The notes below the pieces were generated by a model. That model saw only the letters and a program-made list of their open reading frames with translations, was not told the DNA's origin and ran no database searches. Position numbers and translations under genes: made by a program. 54,026 nucleotides of DNA from an uncultured Clostridia bacterium (lineage in GTDB: Bacteria; Bacillota; Clostridia; Oscillospirales; Ruminococcaceae), in NCBI GenBank assembly GCA_947589355.1, contig CANPZC010000014.1, positions 1-54,026 on the forward strand, in the 5' to 3' direction. Of this stretch, positions 45,390-54,026 are shown piece by piece (the first letter of the stretch is position 1; each line of letters opens with the position of its first letter).

Positions 45390-45636
45390 ATGTACAAAGG
45401 CTGTGACAAAGACAGTAAGCTGTTTCAAAGTTTTCAGAGAGGCGCGTGTGGTGAAAGGCGCTAACGGTAGGAGCAGACCGAACATCACTTTGTAGCTGCG
45501 CCCTGAAAAGGCTTGCCCCAAGTAAACGGCGACGGTATCCTCCGTTACGGGATAACATATACGGCTAGTGCCGCGTATGCGAATAAGGTGGTTTATACGA
45601 GCATTCGTCCTTAATTCGGATAATGCTCTTTTTTAT
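45390..45636 (+). promoter_or_regulatory. T-box riboswitch controlling ileS
   Basis: A leader of about 250 nt between promoter and gene shows the T-box order. It has a Stem I with CAGAGAGG, GAACATCACTT (ATC isoleucine specifier) and GCCCTGAAA. AGTAAACGGCGACGG...CCGTT (Stem II/III region) and AATAAGGTGGTTTATACG (45582-45599) follow. The last is an unusual variant of the AAnnAGGGTGGnACCGCG T-box sequence. A terminator then follows: GAGCATT...AATGCTC (45599-45627) and TTTTTT. Uncharged tRNA-Ile should favour read-through. The ATC specifier agrees with the gene it controls. Confidence 0.85.
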
Positions 45637-45664
45637 TGTATATTATACTTCGGAGGGATATTAT

Positions 45665-48600
45665 ATGTATGCTAAAGTTTCTACAGATCTGAATTTTGTA
45701 GACAGAGAAAAAGCCACTCTGAAATTCTGGCAGGAAAACGACATCTTCAAAAAGAGCATAGAAATGCGCAAAGATGCGAAACCCTATGTTTTTTATGACG
45801 GGCCGCCTACTGCAAACGGCAAGCCGCACATCGGTCACGTTCTGACGAGAGTTATCAAGGACATGATACCGCGCTACCGCACCATGAAGGGCTATATGGT
45901 ACCCAGAAAAGCCGGCTGGGACACGCACGGTCTGCCGGTCGAGCTGGAAGTTGAAAAGATGCTCGGTCTTGACGGCAAAGAGCAGATAGAAGAATACGGT
46001 CTTGAGCCGTTTATCAAAAAGTGCAAGGAAAGCGTCTGGAAGTACAAGGGTATGTGGGAGGATTTCTCGGGTACTGTCGGCTTCTGGGCGGATATGGACG
46101 ACCCGTATGTTACCTATCACAATGACTTTATCGAGTCGGAATGGTGGGCGCTCAAGCAGATATGGGACAAGGGGCTTTTGTACAAGGGCTTCAAGATAGT
46201 TCCCTACTGCCCCAGATGCGGAACACCGCTTTCTTCTCACGAGGTTGCGCAGGGCTACAAGACTGTAAAAGAGCGTTCGGCTGTTGTCAGATTTAAGATA
46301 GTCGGCGAAGATGCATATTTTCTTGCATGGACGACAACGCCGTGGACACTGCCTTCAAACGTTGCGCTTTGCGTAAACCCCGATGAGGAATACTGCAAGG
46401 TAAAAGCGGCTGACGGCTACACTTACATCATGGCGACCGCTCTTCTGGACAGCGTACTTGGAAAGCTGGCGGAAGATGGCAAGGCTGCGTATGAGATAAT
46501 AGAAAAATACAAGGGCAGCGATCTTGAATACAAAGAATATGAACCGCTGTTCAGCTGCGCCGGTGAATGTGCCGCAAAGCAGCATAAAAAGGGTCATTAC
46601 GTTACCTGCGACGGCTACGTTACTATGAGCGACGGTACGGGTATAGTACACATTGCGCCTGCTTTTGGTGAGGACGACGCAAAGGTAGGCAGGAAGTACG
46701 ATCTGCCGTTTGTGCAGTTTGTTGACGACAAGGGCGAAATGACGAAAGAGACCGCATATGCGGGAATGTTCGTAAAAGATGCGGACTTGGAGATACTGAA
46801 AGACCTTGACAAAGAGGGCAAGCTTTTCGATGCGCCGAAATTTGAGCACGAATACCCCCACTGCTGGAGATGCGGTTCGCCTTTGATATACTATGCGCGC
46901 GACACTTGGTTCATTAAAATGACTGAGGTGCGCGACAGGCTCATTGCGAACAACAACACGATAAACTGGTATCCCGAGAGCATAGGCACGGGAAGATTCG
47001 GCGACTGGCTAAAAAATGTACAGGACTGGGGTCTTTCAAGGAACAGATACTGGGGCACGCCGCTTAACATCTGGGAATGTGAGTGCGGTCACAAGCATTC
47101 TGTAGGCTCTATTGAAGAACTGAAATCGCTGAGCGACAACTGCCCCGAGGATATAGAGCTGCACAGACCGTACATCGATGCGGTAACTATAAAGTGCGAA
47201 AAGTGCGGCAAGCAGATGAAGCGCGTTCCCGAAGTTATTGACTGTTGGTTCGACTCAGGCTCGATGCCGTTTGCGCAGCACCACTACCCGTTTGAAAACA
47301 AAGAAAAATTCGAGCAGCAGTTCCCTGCCGATTTTATTTCGGAGGCTGTAGACCAGACAAGAGGCTGGTTCTATTCGCTGCTGGCTATATCGACTTTGCT
47401 GTTTGACAAAGCGCCGTACAAGAATGTTATAGTTCTGGGTCTTGTACAGGACGAGAACGGTCAGAAGATGTCAAAATCAAAGGGCAACGCTGTTGACCCG
47501 TTTGAAGCTCTGCAAAAATTCGGCGCTGATGCGATACGCTGGTATTTCTACACAAACTCAGCTCCGTGGCTACCTAACCGTTTCCACGACAAGGTGGTCA
47601 TTGAGGGTCAGCGCAAATTCATGGGCACACTGTGGAACACATATGCGTTCTATGTGCTATACGCTGAAATAGATCAGTTTGACCCGACAAAGCACACACT
47701 TGACTTTGGTTCTCTGGCGGTAATAGACAAATGGCTGCTTTCTAAGATGAATTCTATGGTAAAGGCGGTAGATGACAACCTTGCTAACTATCGCATACCC
47801 GAGGCGGCAAAGGCTCTTGACAACTTTGTAGACGAGATGTCAAACTGGTATGTTCGCCGCTGCCGTGAGAGATTTTGGGCGCAGGAGCTTTCTCAAGACA
47901 AGATAAATGCATACATGACATTATACACCGCGCTTGTTACGGTCGCTAAGGCTGCCGCGCCGATGATACCTTTCATGGCTGACGACATCTACCGCAATCT
48001 TGTATGCTCGGTAGACAAAAATGCGCCGATAAGCGTGCATCTTTGCTCTTTCCCCGAGGTAAACGAAGCGCAGATAGACACGCAGCTTGAAGACACCATG
48101 GAAGAGCTTTTGAAGATAGTTGTGCTCGGCAGAGCGGCAAGAAACGGCTCTAACATCAAGAACCGCCAGCCTGTTGCGAAGATGTATGTTAAAGCGCCTG
48201 CAAAGCTTGACGAGTTCTTCACCGAGATAGTGCGCGATGAGCTGAACCTGAAAGAGGTTATATTCTGCGATGATGTTTCGGACTTTATGACGTTCTCGTT
48301 CAAACCGCAGCTGAAAACGCTCGGCCCTAAGTACGGCAAGCAGATAGGCGAGATAAGAAACGCGCTTGCATCTATAGACGGCTCGGCGGCTAAGAAAGAG
48401 CTTGACGAAACGGGATTTGTAACTCTTACTCTCTCAACGGGCGACATAAAGCTTGAAAAGGACGATCTGCTTATTGAGATAATACAAAAAGACGGTTTCT
48501 TCACTGTTTCGGAGCAGGATACGACCGTTGCGCTTGATACCTGTCTTACTCCCGAACTTATTGAAGAAGGCTTTGTGCGCGAGGTAATAAGCAAAGTTCA

Positions 48601-48814
48601 GCAAATGCGCAAAGAGGCTGACTTCAACGTTATGGATCACATAACCGTATATTGCAGCGGAAACGAGAAGATAGAGGGCATAATTAAGCGCAATGAGGCG
48701 GCTATAGGTCACGACGTTCTTTGCGACAGCTTTAAATTCGGCGAAGTAAATGGCTTTTCAAAGTCTTGGGATATAAACGGCGAAAAAGTAGAGCTTGGCG
48801 TAGAGAAAATATAA
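45665..48814 (+). CDS. ileS: Isoleucine-tRNA ligase (long type-2-like form)
   Basis: A 1049-residue class I aminoacyl-tRNA synthetase charging tRNA-Ile. HIGH-type motif is HIGHV (in GKPHIGHVLTR); KMSKS motif is QKMSKSKGN. The editing domain includes YFLAWTTTPWTLPSNVA. Length and the CPRCGTPLSSHEVAQGYK segment fit the second, eukaryote-like group of bacterial IleRS, some members of which are less sensitive to mupirocin; sensitivity here is not shown. The frame runs to 45623, but GGAGGGATATTAT precedes ATG 45665. It is controlled by the upstream T-box. Confidence 0.95.
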   Translation: MYAKVSTDLNFVDREKATLKFWQENDIFKKSIEMRKDAKPYVFYDGPPTANGKPHIGHVLTRVIKDMIPRYRTMKGYMVPRKAGWDTHGLPVELEVEKMLGLDGKEQIEEYGLEPFIKKCKESVWKYKGMWEDFSGTVGFWADMDDPYVTYHNDFIESEWWALKQIWDKGLLYKGFKIVPYCPRCGTPLSSHEVAQGYKTVKERSAVVRFKIVGEDAYFLAWTTTPWTLPSNVALCVNPDEEYCKVKAADGYTYIMATALLDSVLGKLAEDGKAAYEIIEKYKGSDLEYKEYEPLFSCAGECAAKQHKKGHYVTCDGYVTMSDGTGIVHIAPAFGEDDAKVGRKYDLPFVQFVDDKGEMTKETAYAGMFVKDADLEILKDLDKEGKLFDAPKFEHEYPHCWRCGSPLIYYARDTWFIKMTEVRDRLIANNNTINWYPESIGTGRFGDWLKNVQDWGLSRNRYWGTPLNIWECECGHKHSVGSIEELKSLSDNCPEDIELHRPYIDAVTIKCEKCGKQMKRVPEVIDCWFDSGSMPFAQHHYPFENKEKFEQQFPADFISEAVDQTRGWFYSLLAISTLLFDKAPYKNVIVLGLVQDENGQKMSKSKGNAVDPFEALQKFGADAIRWYFYTNSAPWLPNRFHDKVVIEGQRKFMGTLWNTYAFYVLYAEIDQFDPTKHTLDFGSLAVIDKWLLSKMNSMVKAVDDNLANYRIPEAAKALDNFVDEMSNWYVRRCRERFWAQELSQDKINAYMTLYTALVTVAKAAAPMIPFMADDIYRNLVCSVDKNAPISVHLCSFPEVNEAQIDTQLEDTMEELLKIVVLGRAARNGSNIKNRQPVAKMYVKAPAKLDEFFTEIVRDELNLKEVIFCDDVSDFMTFSFKPQLKTLGPKYGKQIGEIRNALASIDGSAAKKELDETGFVTLTLSTGDIKLEKDDLLIEIIQKDGFFTVSEQDTTVALDTCLTPELIEEGFVREVISKVQQMRKEADFNVMDHITVYCSGNEKIEGIIKRNEAAIGHDVLCDSFKFGEVNGFSKSWDINGEKVELGVEKI

Positions 48815-48832
48815 TTTTTCAATAACAAAAAG

Positions 48833-48894
48833 CACCTCCGAGGTATTTATTCCGTTCATGTGGAAATAATAGACCTTGGAGGTGTATTATTTTT
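48833..48894 (+). terminator. Long hairpin after ileS that also covers the next ribosome site
   Basis: CACCTCC (48833-48839) pairs with GGAGGTG (48878-48884), extended by AGGT/ACCT and TTATT/AATAA. The result is a stem of about 19 bp with mismatches and a T-rich tail, TATTATTTTT. It works as a terminator for ileS. Its 3' arm is also the Shine-Dalgarno sequence of the DUF421 gene, so read-through mRNA would have a hidden ribosome site. Confidence 0.7.
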
Positions 48895-49567
48895 GGATAT
48901 TGTAAAACTGGCGCTTACTTCGCTCTTGTCGGTGATATCATTATTTTTGATAGCAAAGGTACTGGGTCACAAACAGATAGCGCAGCTTGACTTTTTTGAC
49001 TACATTACAGGCATTACAATAGGTTCAATTGCCGCAGAACTTGCCACCGAGCTTGAAAAGCCTTGGAAACCGCTAATTGCGATGATAATTTACGGCATAG
49101 TTTCGGTGGCTCTGAGCATGACAACAAACAAATTTCCTCGGTCGCGAAAGTTTATAAACGGCACACCGACTATTTTAATGGACAGCGGCAAGTTGTATCG
49201 TGAAAATCTTAAAAAGGCAAAACTTGATCTGAGCGAATTTATGATGATGTGCAGAGAGCAGGGGTATTTTGATCTTAACGAGATACAGACGGCTGTATTT
49301 GAACACAACGGAAAACTGACCGTGCTGCCATACAGCGCGAACCGCCCTGCCACGCCTGCCGATCTACAGCTTCACCCCGAGCCTGCATCTATCAACACCG
49401 AAGTTATCATGGATGGGCATATACTTCATGAAAACTTAAAGAAAATGGGGCTTGACGTGACTTGGCTGAAAAGGCAGCTGAAAGAGCAGGGCTACAAAAA
49501 CGCCAAAGAAATATTTTTAGGGCTGTGCGACAAAAACAACACGCTGTCTTTATTTACGGGCGAATAA
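48893..49567 (+). CDS. DUF421-family membrane protein (YetF-like)
   Basis: A 224-residue protein with two to three N-terminal membrane segments (about 5-75; LFLIAKVLGHKQIAQLDFFDYITGITIGSIAAEL is typical), then the cytosolic DUF421 domain twice-repeated fold (NGTPTILMDSGKLYRENLKK, DLSEFMMMCREQGYFDLNEIQ). YetF-type proteins of spore formers have been linked to spore properties; its role here is unknown. Start is TTG 48893, 8 nt after GGAGGTG; the frame runs to GTG 48860. Confidence 0.88.
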   Translation: MDIVKLALTSLLSVISLFLIAKVLGHKQIAQLDFFDYITGITIGSIAAELATELEKPWKPLIAMIIYGIVSVALSMTTNKFPRSRKFINGTPTILMDSGKLYRENLKKAKLDLSEFMMMCREQGYFDLNEIQTAVFEHNGKLTVLPYSANRPATPADLQLHPEPASINTEVIMDGHILHENLKKMGLDVTWLKRQLKEQGYKNAKEIFLGLCDKNNTLSLFTGE

Positions 49568-49569
49568 AA

Positions 49570-49604
49570 AACGGTGCAGTTTAATTGCACCGCTTAGTTT
49601 TTCA
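49570..49604. terminator. Bidirectional terminator between the DUF421 and U32 genes
   Basis: CGGTGCA and TGCACCG (49572-49592) form a perfect 7-bp stem with a 7-nt loop. TTAGTTTTT follows on the plus strand and TTTTTTATT on the minus strand. Confidence 0.85.
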
Positions 49605-50823
49605 TGCGTATCATAGAGCCTTTGGGAAATTCTTTATCGCACGGGAATGAAAGTTTCATCATGGCGTGATTGGCTGTATCAACTTCGTTACCGTCGCCGT
49701 CAAGTATTCTGCTGACGGTAACAACATACGGCTTTTCACCCCTTGCCAGAATTTCAACTTCATCGCCGACGTTGAATTTATTTCGCTGCGTTGCATACAC
49801 CGTACCGCCGCGGCAGTCGTCAACAATTGCGGCAACGTCATAATCTCTGATATAGCCGTTGTCTTTATAATACTGGCATTCTTTTGGGTGACCGAAGAAA
49901 AAGCCTGTGCAATACGCCCTATGGCTTACCTTGAAAACTTCATCTCTTATCCAGTCGGGCAAGGTATAGCTTTCAGGGGCGTTTTTATAGATATCAAGCG
50001 CCATTCTGTATGCATTTGTAACTACAGAAACATAGTAAGACGACTTTGCCCTGCCCTCTATCTTAAAGCTTGTAACGCCTGCCTGAGCGAGTTTGTCAAG
50101 ATGGTCTATCATGCAAAGGTCTTTTGCGTTTAGTATGTAACTCCCCTTTTCGTCTTCAAAAATAGGGTAAAACTCATTCGGACGCTTTTCTTCCATAAGG
50201 TGGTATCCCCATCGGCACGGTTGAGCGCACTCTCCCCTGTTGGCATCACGATTTACAAGATACTGTGAAAGAAGACATCTTCCCGAAACGCTTACGCACA
50301 TAGCGCCGTGAACGAAACATTCTATATCGAGCGAATTATCTGTTTTAGCGCGTATTTCGGCTATTTCTTCAAGAGAAAGCTCACGAGCGAGCACTACCCT
50401 TTTCGCGCCCATATTATAAAACTCTCTTGCTGCGGCATAGTTTACAACGCCTGCCTGAGTGGAAATGTGTATCTCCATATCGGGGGCATATTTTTTTATA
50501 AGCGCAAGCACGCCTATATCGGTGGCAATTACGGCATCAACGCCTGCCGCATCTGCCTGCTTTATAAACTCTTCAAAGATATCTATCTCACTGTTATGCG
50601 GAACGGTATTGCAGGTAAGATAAACTTTTACGCCTATATTATGCGCTTTTTCACAGGCATTTTTAAGACTGTCAAAGGTGAAATTCTTAGGTCCTGCGCG
50701 CATACCGAACATCTGTCCGCCGAGGTAGACTGCATCAGCGCCGTAATAAAGCGCGGCATCTAAACATTCTTCATCGCCGGCAGGAGAAAGCAGCTCCAGT
50801 CTGTCAAGATCTACATTACCCAA
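49594..50823 (-). CDS. Peptidase U32-family protein
   Basis: A 409-residue protein of the U32 family. LELLSPAGDEECLDAALYYGADAVYLGG and the signature ECFVHGAMCVSVSGRCLLSQYL are intact, and NRGECAQPCRWGY is typical. Family members include collagenase-like enzymes and RNA hydroxylation factors (RlhA), so the name peptidase is historical. The start is placed at TTG 50823, 1 nt beyond the mltG stop, with GCAGG in front. ATG 50865 or 50877 would overlap mltG and lack a good site; the call is not certain. Confidence 0.88.
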   Translation of the reverse strand: MGNVDLDRLELLSPAGDEECLDAALYYGADAVYLGGQMFGMRAGPKNFTFDSLKNACEKAHNIGVKVYLTCNTVPHNSEIDIFEEFIKQADAAGVDAVIATDIGVLALIKKYAPDMEIHISTQAGVVNYAAAREFYNMGAKRVVLARELSLEEIAEIRAKTDNSLDIECFVHGAMCVSVSGRCLLSQYLVNRDANRGECAQPCRWGYHLMEEKRPNEFYPIFEDEKGSYILNAKDLCMIDHLDKLAQAGVTSFKIEGRAKSSYYVSVVTNAYRMALDIYKNAPESYTLPDWIRDEVFKVSHRAYCTGFFFGHPKECQYYKDNGYIRDYDVAAIVDDCRGGTVYATQRNKFNVGDEVEILARGEKPYVVTVSRILDGDGNEVDTANHAMMKLSFPCDKEFPKGSMIRMKN

Positions 50824-50824
50824 A

Positions 50825-52414
50825 TCAATAACCTGCTTTCTTGATGTTTTCCTGATGTTCTTCATAGGTGGCAGCATAGTAGAACTCGCCGGTTACAGAG
50901 TCGGTAACGAAGTAGCAGAAACTTGTTTCTTCCGGTTCAAGCACAGCAAGAATGGCTGTCATACCGGGGTTTCCTATAGGGCCTACAGGCAGACCGTAGC
51001 AAGAATATGTGCTGTACAGATATTCATAATTAGCAACAGAATTGTTGCCCAAAGCCGCTGCTATGGTATTTGTTACATAGAAATAGGTGACATCTGATTG
51101 CAGGTTCGGGAACTGCTCGCGGTTGGAAAGGCGGTTGAGGAACACCGAAGCTACCAGTTTCATGTTTTCTTCCGTATCCGCCTCTGCCTGCACGATAGAA
51201 GCAAGCGTTATCACTTCATAGAGGCTCATACCGCTTTTATCTACCAGCTGCATTATCTCGGGTGTCATTTTGTCCTGGAAATTCTGCTTTATTTTTGAGG
51301 CTACATTTTCGGCATCATCTTCCAGATAAAACTCGTATGTATCCGGAAACATGAAGCCCTCCATTTTATAAAGAGTCTGATTTGAAAGGGTGAGCTCTTT
51401 TTCAAAATCAAAGCCCGAATCGCTGTTGAATGCTTCGAGAAAATCAGATGCGGAGCAAACGCCCTCTTCTTCAAGAAGCCTTGCGGCATTGTAAAGAGAA
51501 GTACCCTCGGTAAATGTTATCGTTACTGTTTCATACACTTTGCGGCTTCTGCCTATCTCGGAAATAATGCTGGGATAGGTCATATTGGGCGAAAGAGTTA
51601 TACTTCCCGGCACAACATTGGTTCTTCCGGAGACTTTCATAACAAGCTTGAAAAGCGTTGGGTTATCAATAATTCCTTTCTGATAGAGCAGGTCTGCGAT
51701 AGTGCCTGAATTAGTGCCCTCGGGTATATCAAAAGTAATGCTTTCATCGCTTCTTGTAAGACCGATATACTCAACGCCGAACTGTATGCTCATAAACGAA
51801 AGTATGAACGACACGGCGATAACTATTACTGCCACGAGAGAGCCCGTGAATATGCTGTTGTTGGGCTTTACTTTGCGCTTCTTTTTCTTATTTTTGCGGT
51901 GCGGTTCTTCCTGTCTTACATTAAATTCAAGCTTGCGCTTGCCGGGAACGTCTTTATAATCCTCAATATAATCGTCGTCCTCGTCAGAAAGGTCATCGTG
52001 ATAATCACCGTTGTCAACATAGCCGCTCTCATCTGCGGCTTCTTCGGCTGCATCTTCAGCATCTTCGTTATATTCAGAATATTCTGTATCTTCTGCAACT
52101 TCCGGATAGTCAGAAACAGGCTCGTTTTCATAAACTTTGCTTTCTTCATTATCGGAAGTGTTTTCCACGGTTTCTTCTGTATCTCCCACGTTCTCGCCGA
52201 CATTTTCAACAGGCGGAAAAGGCTGCTCAGCAGGTTCAGTCTTTGCAGACGGAATATCTTCACTGCCGCCAAGCCTTATCACGGAAAGATCTTTCTTTTC
52301 AGTATTATCTTTGTCGTCGCCGATATTGCCGCTGCGTACATTGCCTGCGACTTTATCCAGTCTGCTGAAACTCTCATTAAGTATCTTATTAAGGTCAAGA
52401 TCCTTATCAGACAT
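50825..52414 (-). CDS. mltG: Endolytic peptidoglycan transglycosylase MltG
   Basis: A 529-residue membrane protein that cuts nascent glycan strands. The first about 190 residues are cytoplasmic and very acidic (Glu/Asp-rich, many short tandem EDAEDAAEE-type stretches). One membrane segment follows (about 195-220). The YceG domain then contains the LysM-like part and catalytic ASIVQAEADTEENMKLVASVFLNRL, with the conserved Glu. The long acidic cytoplasmic tail is larger than in most relatives. AGGTG precedes the ATG. Confidence 0.92.
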   Translation of the reverse strand: MSDKDLDLNKILNESFSRLDKVAGNVRSGNIGDDKDNTEKKDLSVIRLGGSEDIPSAKTEPAEQPFPPVENVGENVGDTEETVENTSDNEESKVYENEPVSDYPEVAEDTEYSEYNEDAEDAAEEAADESGYVDNGDYHDDLSDEDDDYIEDYKDVPGKRKLEFNVRQEEPHRKNKKKKRKVKPNNSIFTGSLVAVIVIAVSFILSFMSIQFGVEYIGLTRSDESITFDIPEGTNSGTIADLLYQKGIIDNPTLFKLVMKVSGRTNVVPGSITLSPNMTYPSIISEIGRSRKVYETVTITFTEGTSLYNAARLLEEEGVCSASDFLEAFNSDSGFDFEKELTLSNQTLYKMEGFMFPDTYEFYLEDDAENVASKIKQNFQDKMTPEIMQLVDKSGMSLYEVITLASIVQAEADTEENMKLVASVFLNRLSNREQFPNLQSDVTYFYVTNTIAAALGNNSVANYEYLYSTYSCYGLPVGPIGNPGMTAILAVLEPEETSFCYFVTDSVTGEFYYAATYEEHQENIKKAGY

Positions 52415-52418
52415 ATTT

Positions 52419-52988
52419 TTACACCTCTGTATCTATTGTTCTCACATCTGTGATTATTTTCTTTACCGATATATCAAAGCTTTCATGCGGCAGAGAGGGC
52501 ATTATATGCTCCTCATAGCAAAGCCCCACGGTATACAGTTCGGAATACTTTGAAAGAAATCTGTCATAAAAGCCCATTCCGAAGCCAAGCCTGTAGCCGC
52601 TTTTATCGTAACAAAGCGCAGGAACTACGCACAATGCGCCTTTCTCGCTGCCCTCAAACTGCTGCGTATCGCCGTGCGGTTCTGAAATGCCGTATGCGCC
52701 GCCGTAAAGGTCGTCAAGCGAAGTTATTTTATAAAAGCGCATTTCATTGCCTGAGATACACTTTGGCGCGAACACTGTCTTGCCGTCTTCAAAGGCTTTC
52801 AACAAAATGGCATAGGTATCTGTCTCTACATCCATTGAAACGAAACACAGCAAAGTATCGCAGTTTTTATACTCATGCAGCGAGAGAAACCTTTGCGTTA
52901 TGCGCTTGTCGGCATCTATTTTGTTATGCCTGTCCATACTGCGGCGCATATCGCGAAACTCACGCCGAAGCTCTTTTTTATTTACCAT
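52419..52988 (-). CDS. 5-formyltetrahydrofolate cyclo-ligase
   Basis: A 189-residue folate enzyme converting 5-formyl-THF to 5,10-methenyl-THF using ATP. Family signatures are visible: an N-terminal KKELRREFRDMRR helix and the C-terminal LGFGMGFYDRFLSKY, which binds folate and phosphate. It sits 4 nt before mltG on the same transcript. Confidence 0.93.
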   Translation of the reverse strand: MVNKKELRREFRDMRRSMDRHNKIDADKRITQRFLSLHEYKNCDTLLCFVSMDVETDTYAILLKAFEDGKTVFAPKCISGNEMRFYKITSLDDLYGGAYGISEPHGDTQQFEGSEKGALCVVPALCYDKSGYRLGFGMGFYDRFLSKYSELYTVGLCYEEHIMPSLPHESFDISVKKIITDVRTIDTEV

Positions 52989-52994
52989 AAATGC

Positions 52995-53540
52995 TTAAAA
53001 ATCGCACTGGAGCGAATCGTGCAGCTTATCGGCTCTTTCTTTGCCGCAGAGCGTTTCCACAAGTTTAAGACCAAACTTAACCGCTACGCCTGCGCCCTTT
53101 GCAGTAATTATATTGCCGTCGCGGACAACGCTATTTTCGGAAAGCTTTGCGCCCTCGAGAAACTGCTCAAATCCCGGGAAACATATGGCCTCTTTGTCTT
53201 TCAAAAGACCCTTTTTGCCCAGTATAGAGGGGGCGGCGCATATTGCAGCAACATACTTGCCGTTTTGTATGCAGAAGTCTATGGCGTTTTGCACGGTATC
53301 GCACTTTTCAAGATTCAAAGTACCCGGCATACCGCCCGGGAGAACTATCATATCAACATTTTCATCTATGACTATCTGCTTGTCGTCGGTATCTGTAACT
53401 ACAGGTATACCGTGCGAACCCCTGACAACGCAAGTACCTATGCCGACTGTTGTTACCTGCTGTTCGGCACGCCTTAAAATGTCAACGGGCGTAAGTGCTT
53501 CTGTTTCTTCAAAACCCTCGGCAAGAAAAACATATATCAT
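52995..53540 (-). CDS. DJ-1/PfpI-family protein
   Basis: A 181-residue class I amidotransferase-like protein of the DJ-1/ThiJ group. The oxidisable nucleophile Cys lies in AAICAAPSIL, with an upstream Glu in FLAEGFEETEALTPVDILRRA and VVLPGGMPGTLNL. Roles in this family include deglycase, chaperone or stress functions; which applies here is not known. It is 6 nt upstream of the folate ligase gene. Confidence 0.92.
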   Translation of the reverse strand: MIYVFLAEGFEETEALTPVDILRRAEQQVTTVGIGTCVVRGSHGIPVVTDTDDKQIVIDENVDMIVLPGGMPGTLNLEKCDTVQNAIDFCIQNGKYVAAICAAPSILGKKGLLKDKEAICFPGFEQFLEGAKLSENSVVRDGNIITAKGAGVAVKFGLKLVETLCGKERADKLHDSLQCDF

Positions 53541-53552
53541 TTTAATCTCTCC

Positions 53553-54026
53553 TCATATATTTAAAGTTACAGTAAATTTTTCAAGCATATATTCAGGGTG
53601 ATAGGAAAGCTTTGACTTTCTCAGCCCCTCAAGCCCAACGTCGTCTTCGCGGTTGACATAGCGAACATCGCCTGCCTGCGCTTTCAGAAACTCATTAAAA
53701 AGTGTAGGGTACGCGCCCTGAACTTCATGCAGAGCCTTTTCTATATGCACTACGAATGTATCGCTATTCAGCCTCTCGCCAATCGTAAAGCCGACAAGTC
53801 TGCCGTTTTGAAAAAGCACGCCGCCTTTAAGCCCGAGCTCGTCAAAATATTTGAAAAAAATATCTATAGCAAACTGCTCTGCGACGGCCGAATGTGAAGT
53901 ATATGCGTTCACGGCGTTAAATTCCTCTGCCGAGAATGCTATGCAGTCATCAAACAGCTCTTTTTCAAGCGGTCTGTACTCCCACTGTGATTTTTTAAAA
54001 TTTGCTATATGATTGCGCTTGCCGTG
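53553..54026 (-). CDS. DUF2156-family protein, 5' end beyond the window
   Basis: The C-terminal 157 residues of a gene whose start lies beyond the right edge. The open frame begins at HGKRNHIANFKKSQWEYRPL, which matches the conserved KKRNHI-type segment of DUF2156 (GNAT-like acyl or lysyl transferase-related) proteins. GFTIGERLNSDTFVVHIEKAL and NREDDVGLEGLRKSKLSYHPEYMLEKF are also typical. It leads the DJ-1/folate/mltG transcript. Confidence 0.85.
   Translation of the reverse strand, partial: HGKRNHIANFKKSQWEYRPLEKELFDDCIAFSAEEFNAVNAYTSHSAVAEQFAIDIFFKYFDELGLKGGVLFQNGRLVGFTIGERLNSDTFVVHIEKALHEVQGAYPTLFNEFLKAQAGDVRYVNREDDVGLEGLRKSKLSYHPEYMLEKFTVTLNI

Noticed and set aside
45611-46240. 209-codon minus-strand frame over the ileS start and T-box
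   Set aside because: It runs through the T-box terminator and the ileS start, which are well supported; the translation is not protein-like.
51160-51260. Loss of a catalytic Glu in MltG (QAE instead of EKE)
   Set aside because: IVQAEA is a common form in Gram-positive MltG proteins and keeps the conserved second Glu.

Overview
The window looks like a chromosomal segment of a low-to-medium G+C, probably spore-forming, anaerobic Firmicute. It best fits a Ruminococcus/Oscillospiraceae-type clostridium, but the genus is inferred from gene content only. The evidence is the spoIIGA-sigE pair, a T-box leader in front of ileS, single-chain clostridial-type purL, mtaB, pdxST with a MocR regulator, and strong GGAGG ribosome sites.

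Layout. (1) Positions 1-8720 are an AT-rich accessory region. It holds a tyrosine recombinase gene framed by perfect 26-bp inverted repeats, a two-gene cassette of unknown function (small partner plus a protein with a glycine-rich membrane-like domain), a tRNA-Leu-like 3' fragment, about 1.5 kb of very AT-rich non-coding DNA, and a module of beta-class DNA methyltransferase, DGQHR-domain protein and PD-(D/E)xK-type nuclease candidate. (2) Positions 9012-16883 hold a five-gene operon (SWIM zinc finger, helical-repeat protein, MoxR-type AAA ATPase, DUF5682 protein, VWA protein) resembling the E. coli yeh cluster. (3) From 16928 to the end is mostly housekeeping DNA: an EAL phosphodiesterase, gpsA-plsY-der, rpmF-yceD, pgi, a D-Ala-D-Ala carboxypeptidase homologue that has lost its catalytic motifs, an HPr-like protein without the active His, mtaB, purL, sigE-spoIIGA, an OhrR-type regulator, pdxST/pdxR, eno, an AraC-HAAS-DUF4097 cluster, an ABC-F ATPase, an SGNH hydrolase, a HAD phosphatase plus zinc phospholipase C-like protein, T-box-ileS, a DUF421 protein, a U32 peptidase, mltG, a 5-formyl-THF cyclo-ligase, a DJ-1/PfpI protein and a truncated DUF2156 gene.

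How the genes work together. The housekeeping part contributes phospholipid precursors (gpsA, plsY), ribosome assembly and tRNA modification (der, rpmF, yceD, mtaB), glycolysis (pgi, eno), PLP synthesis with its own PLP-sensing regulator, purine synthesis, and the mother-cell sporulation sigma factor with its activating protease. The accessory part has two candidate conflict systems: the methyltransferase/DGQHR/nuclease module, which is restriction-modification-like, and the two-gene membrane-domain cassette beside a possibly invertible recombinase. The MoxR-VWA operon is a conserved but poorly understood ATPase-chaperone-like system. Several coding starts were moved downstream of the longest ORF because a Shine-Dalgarno sequence lies just before the inner start.
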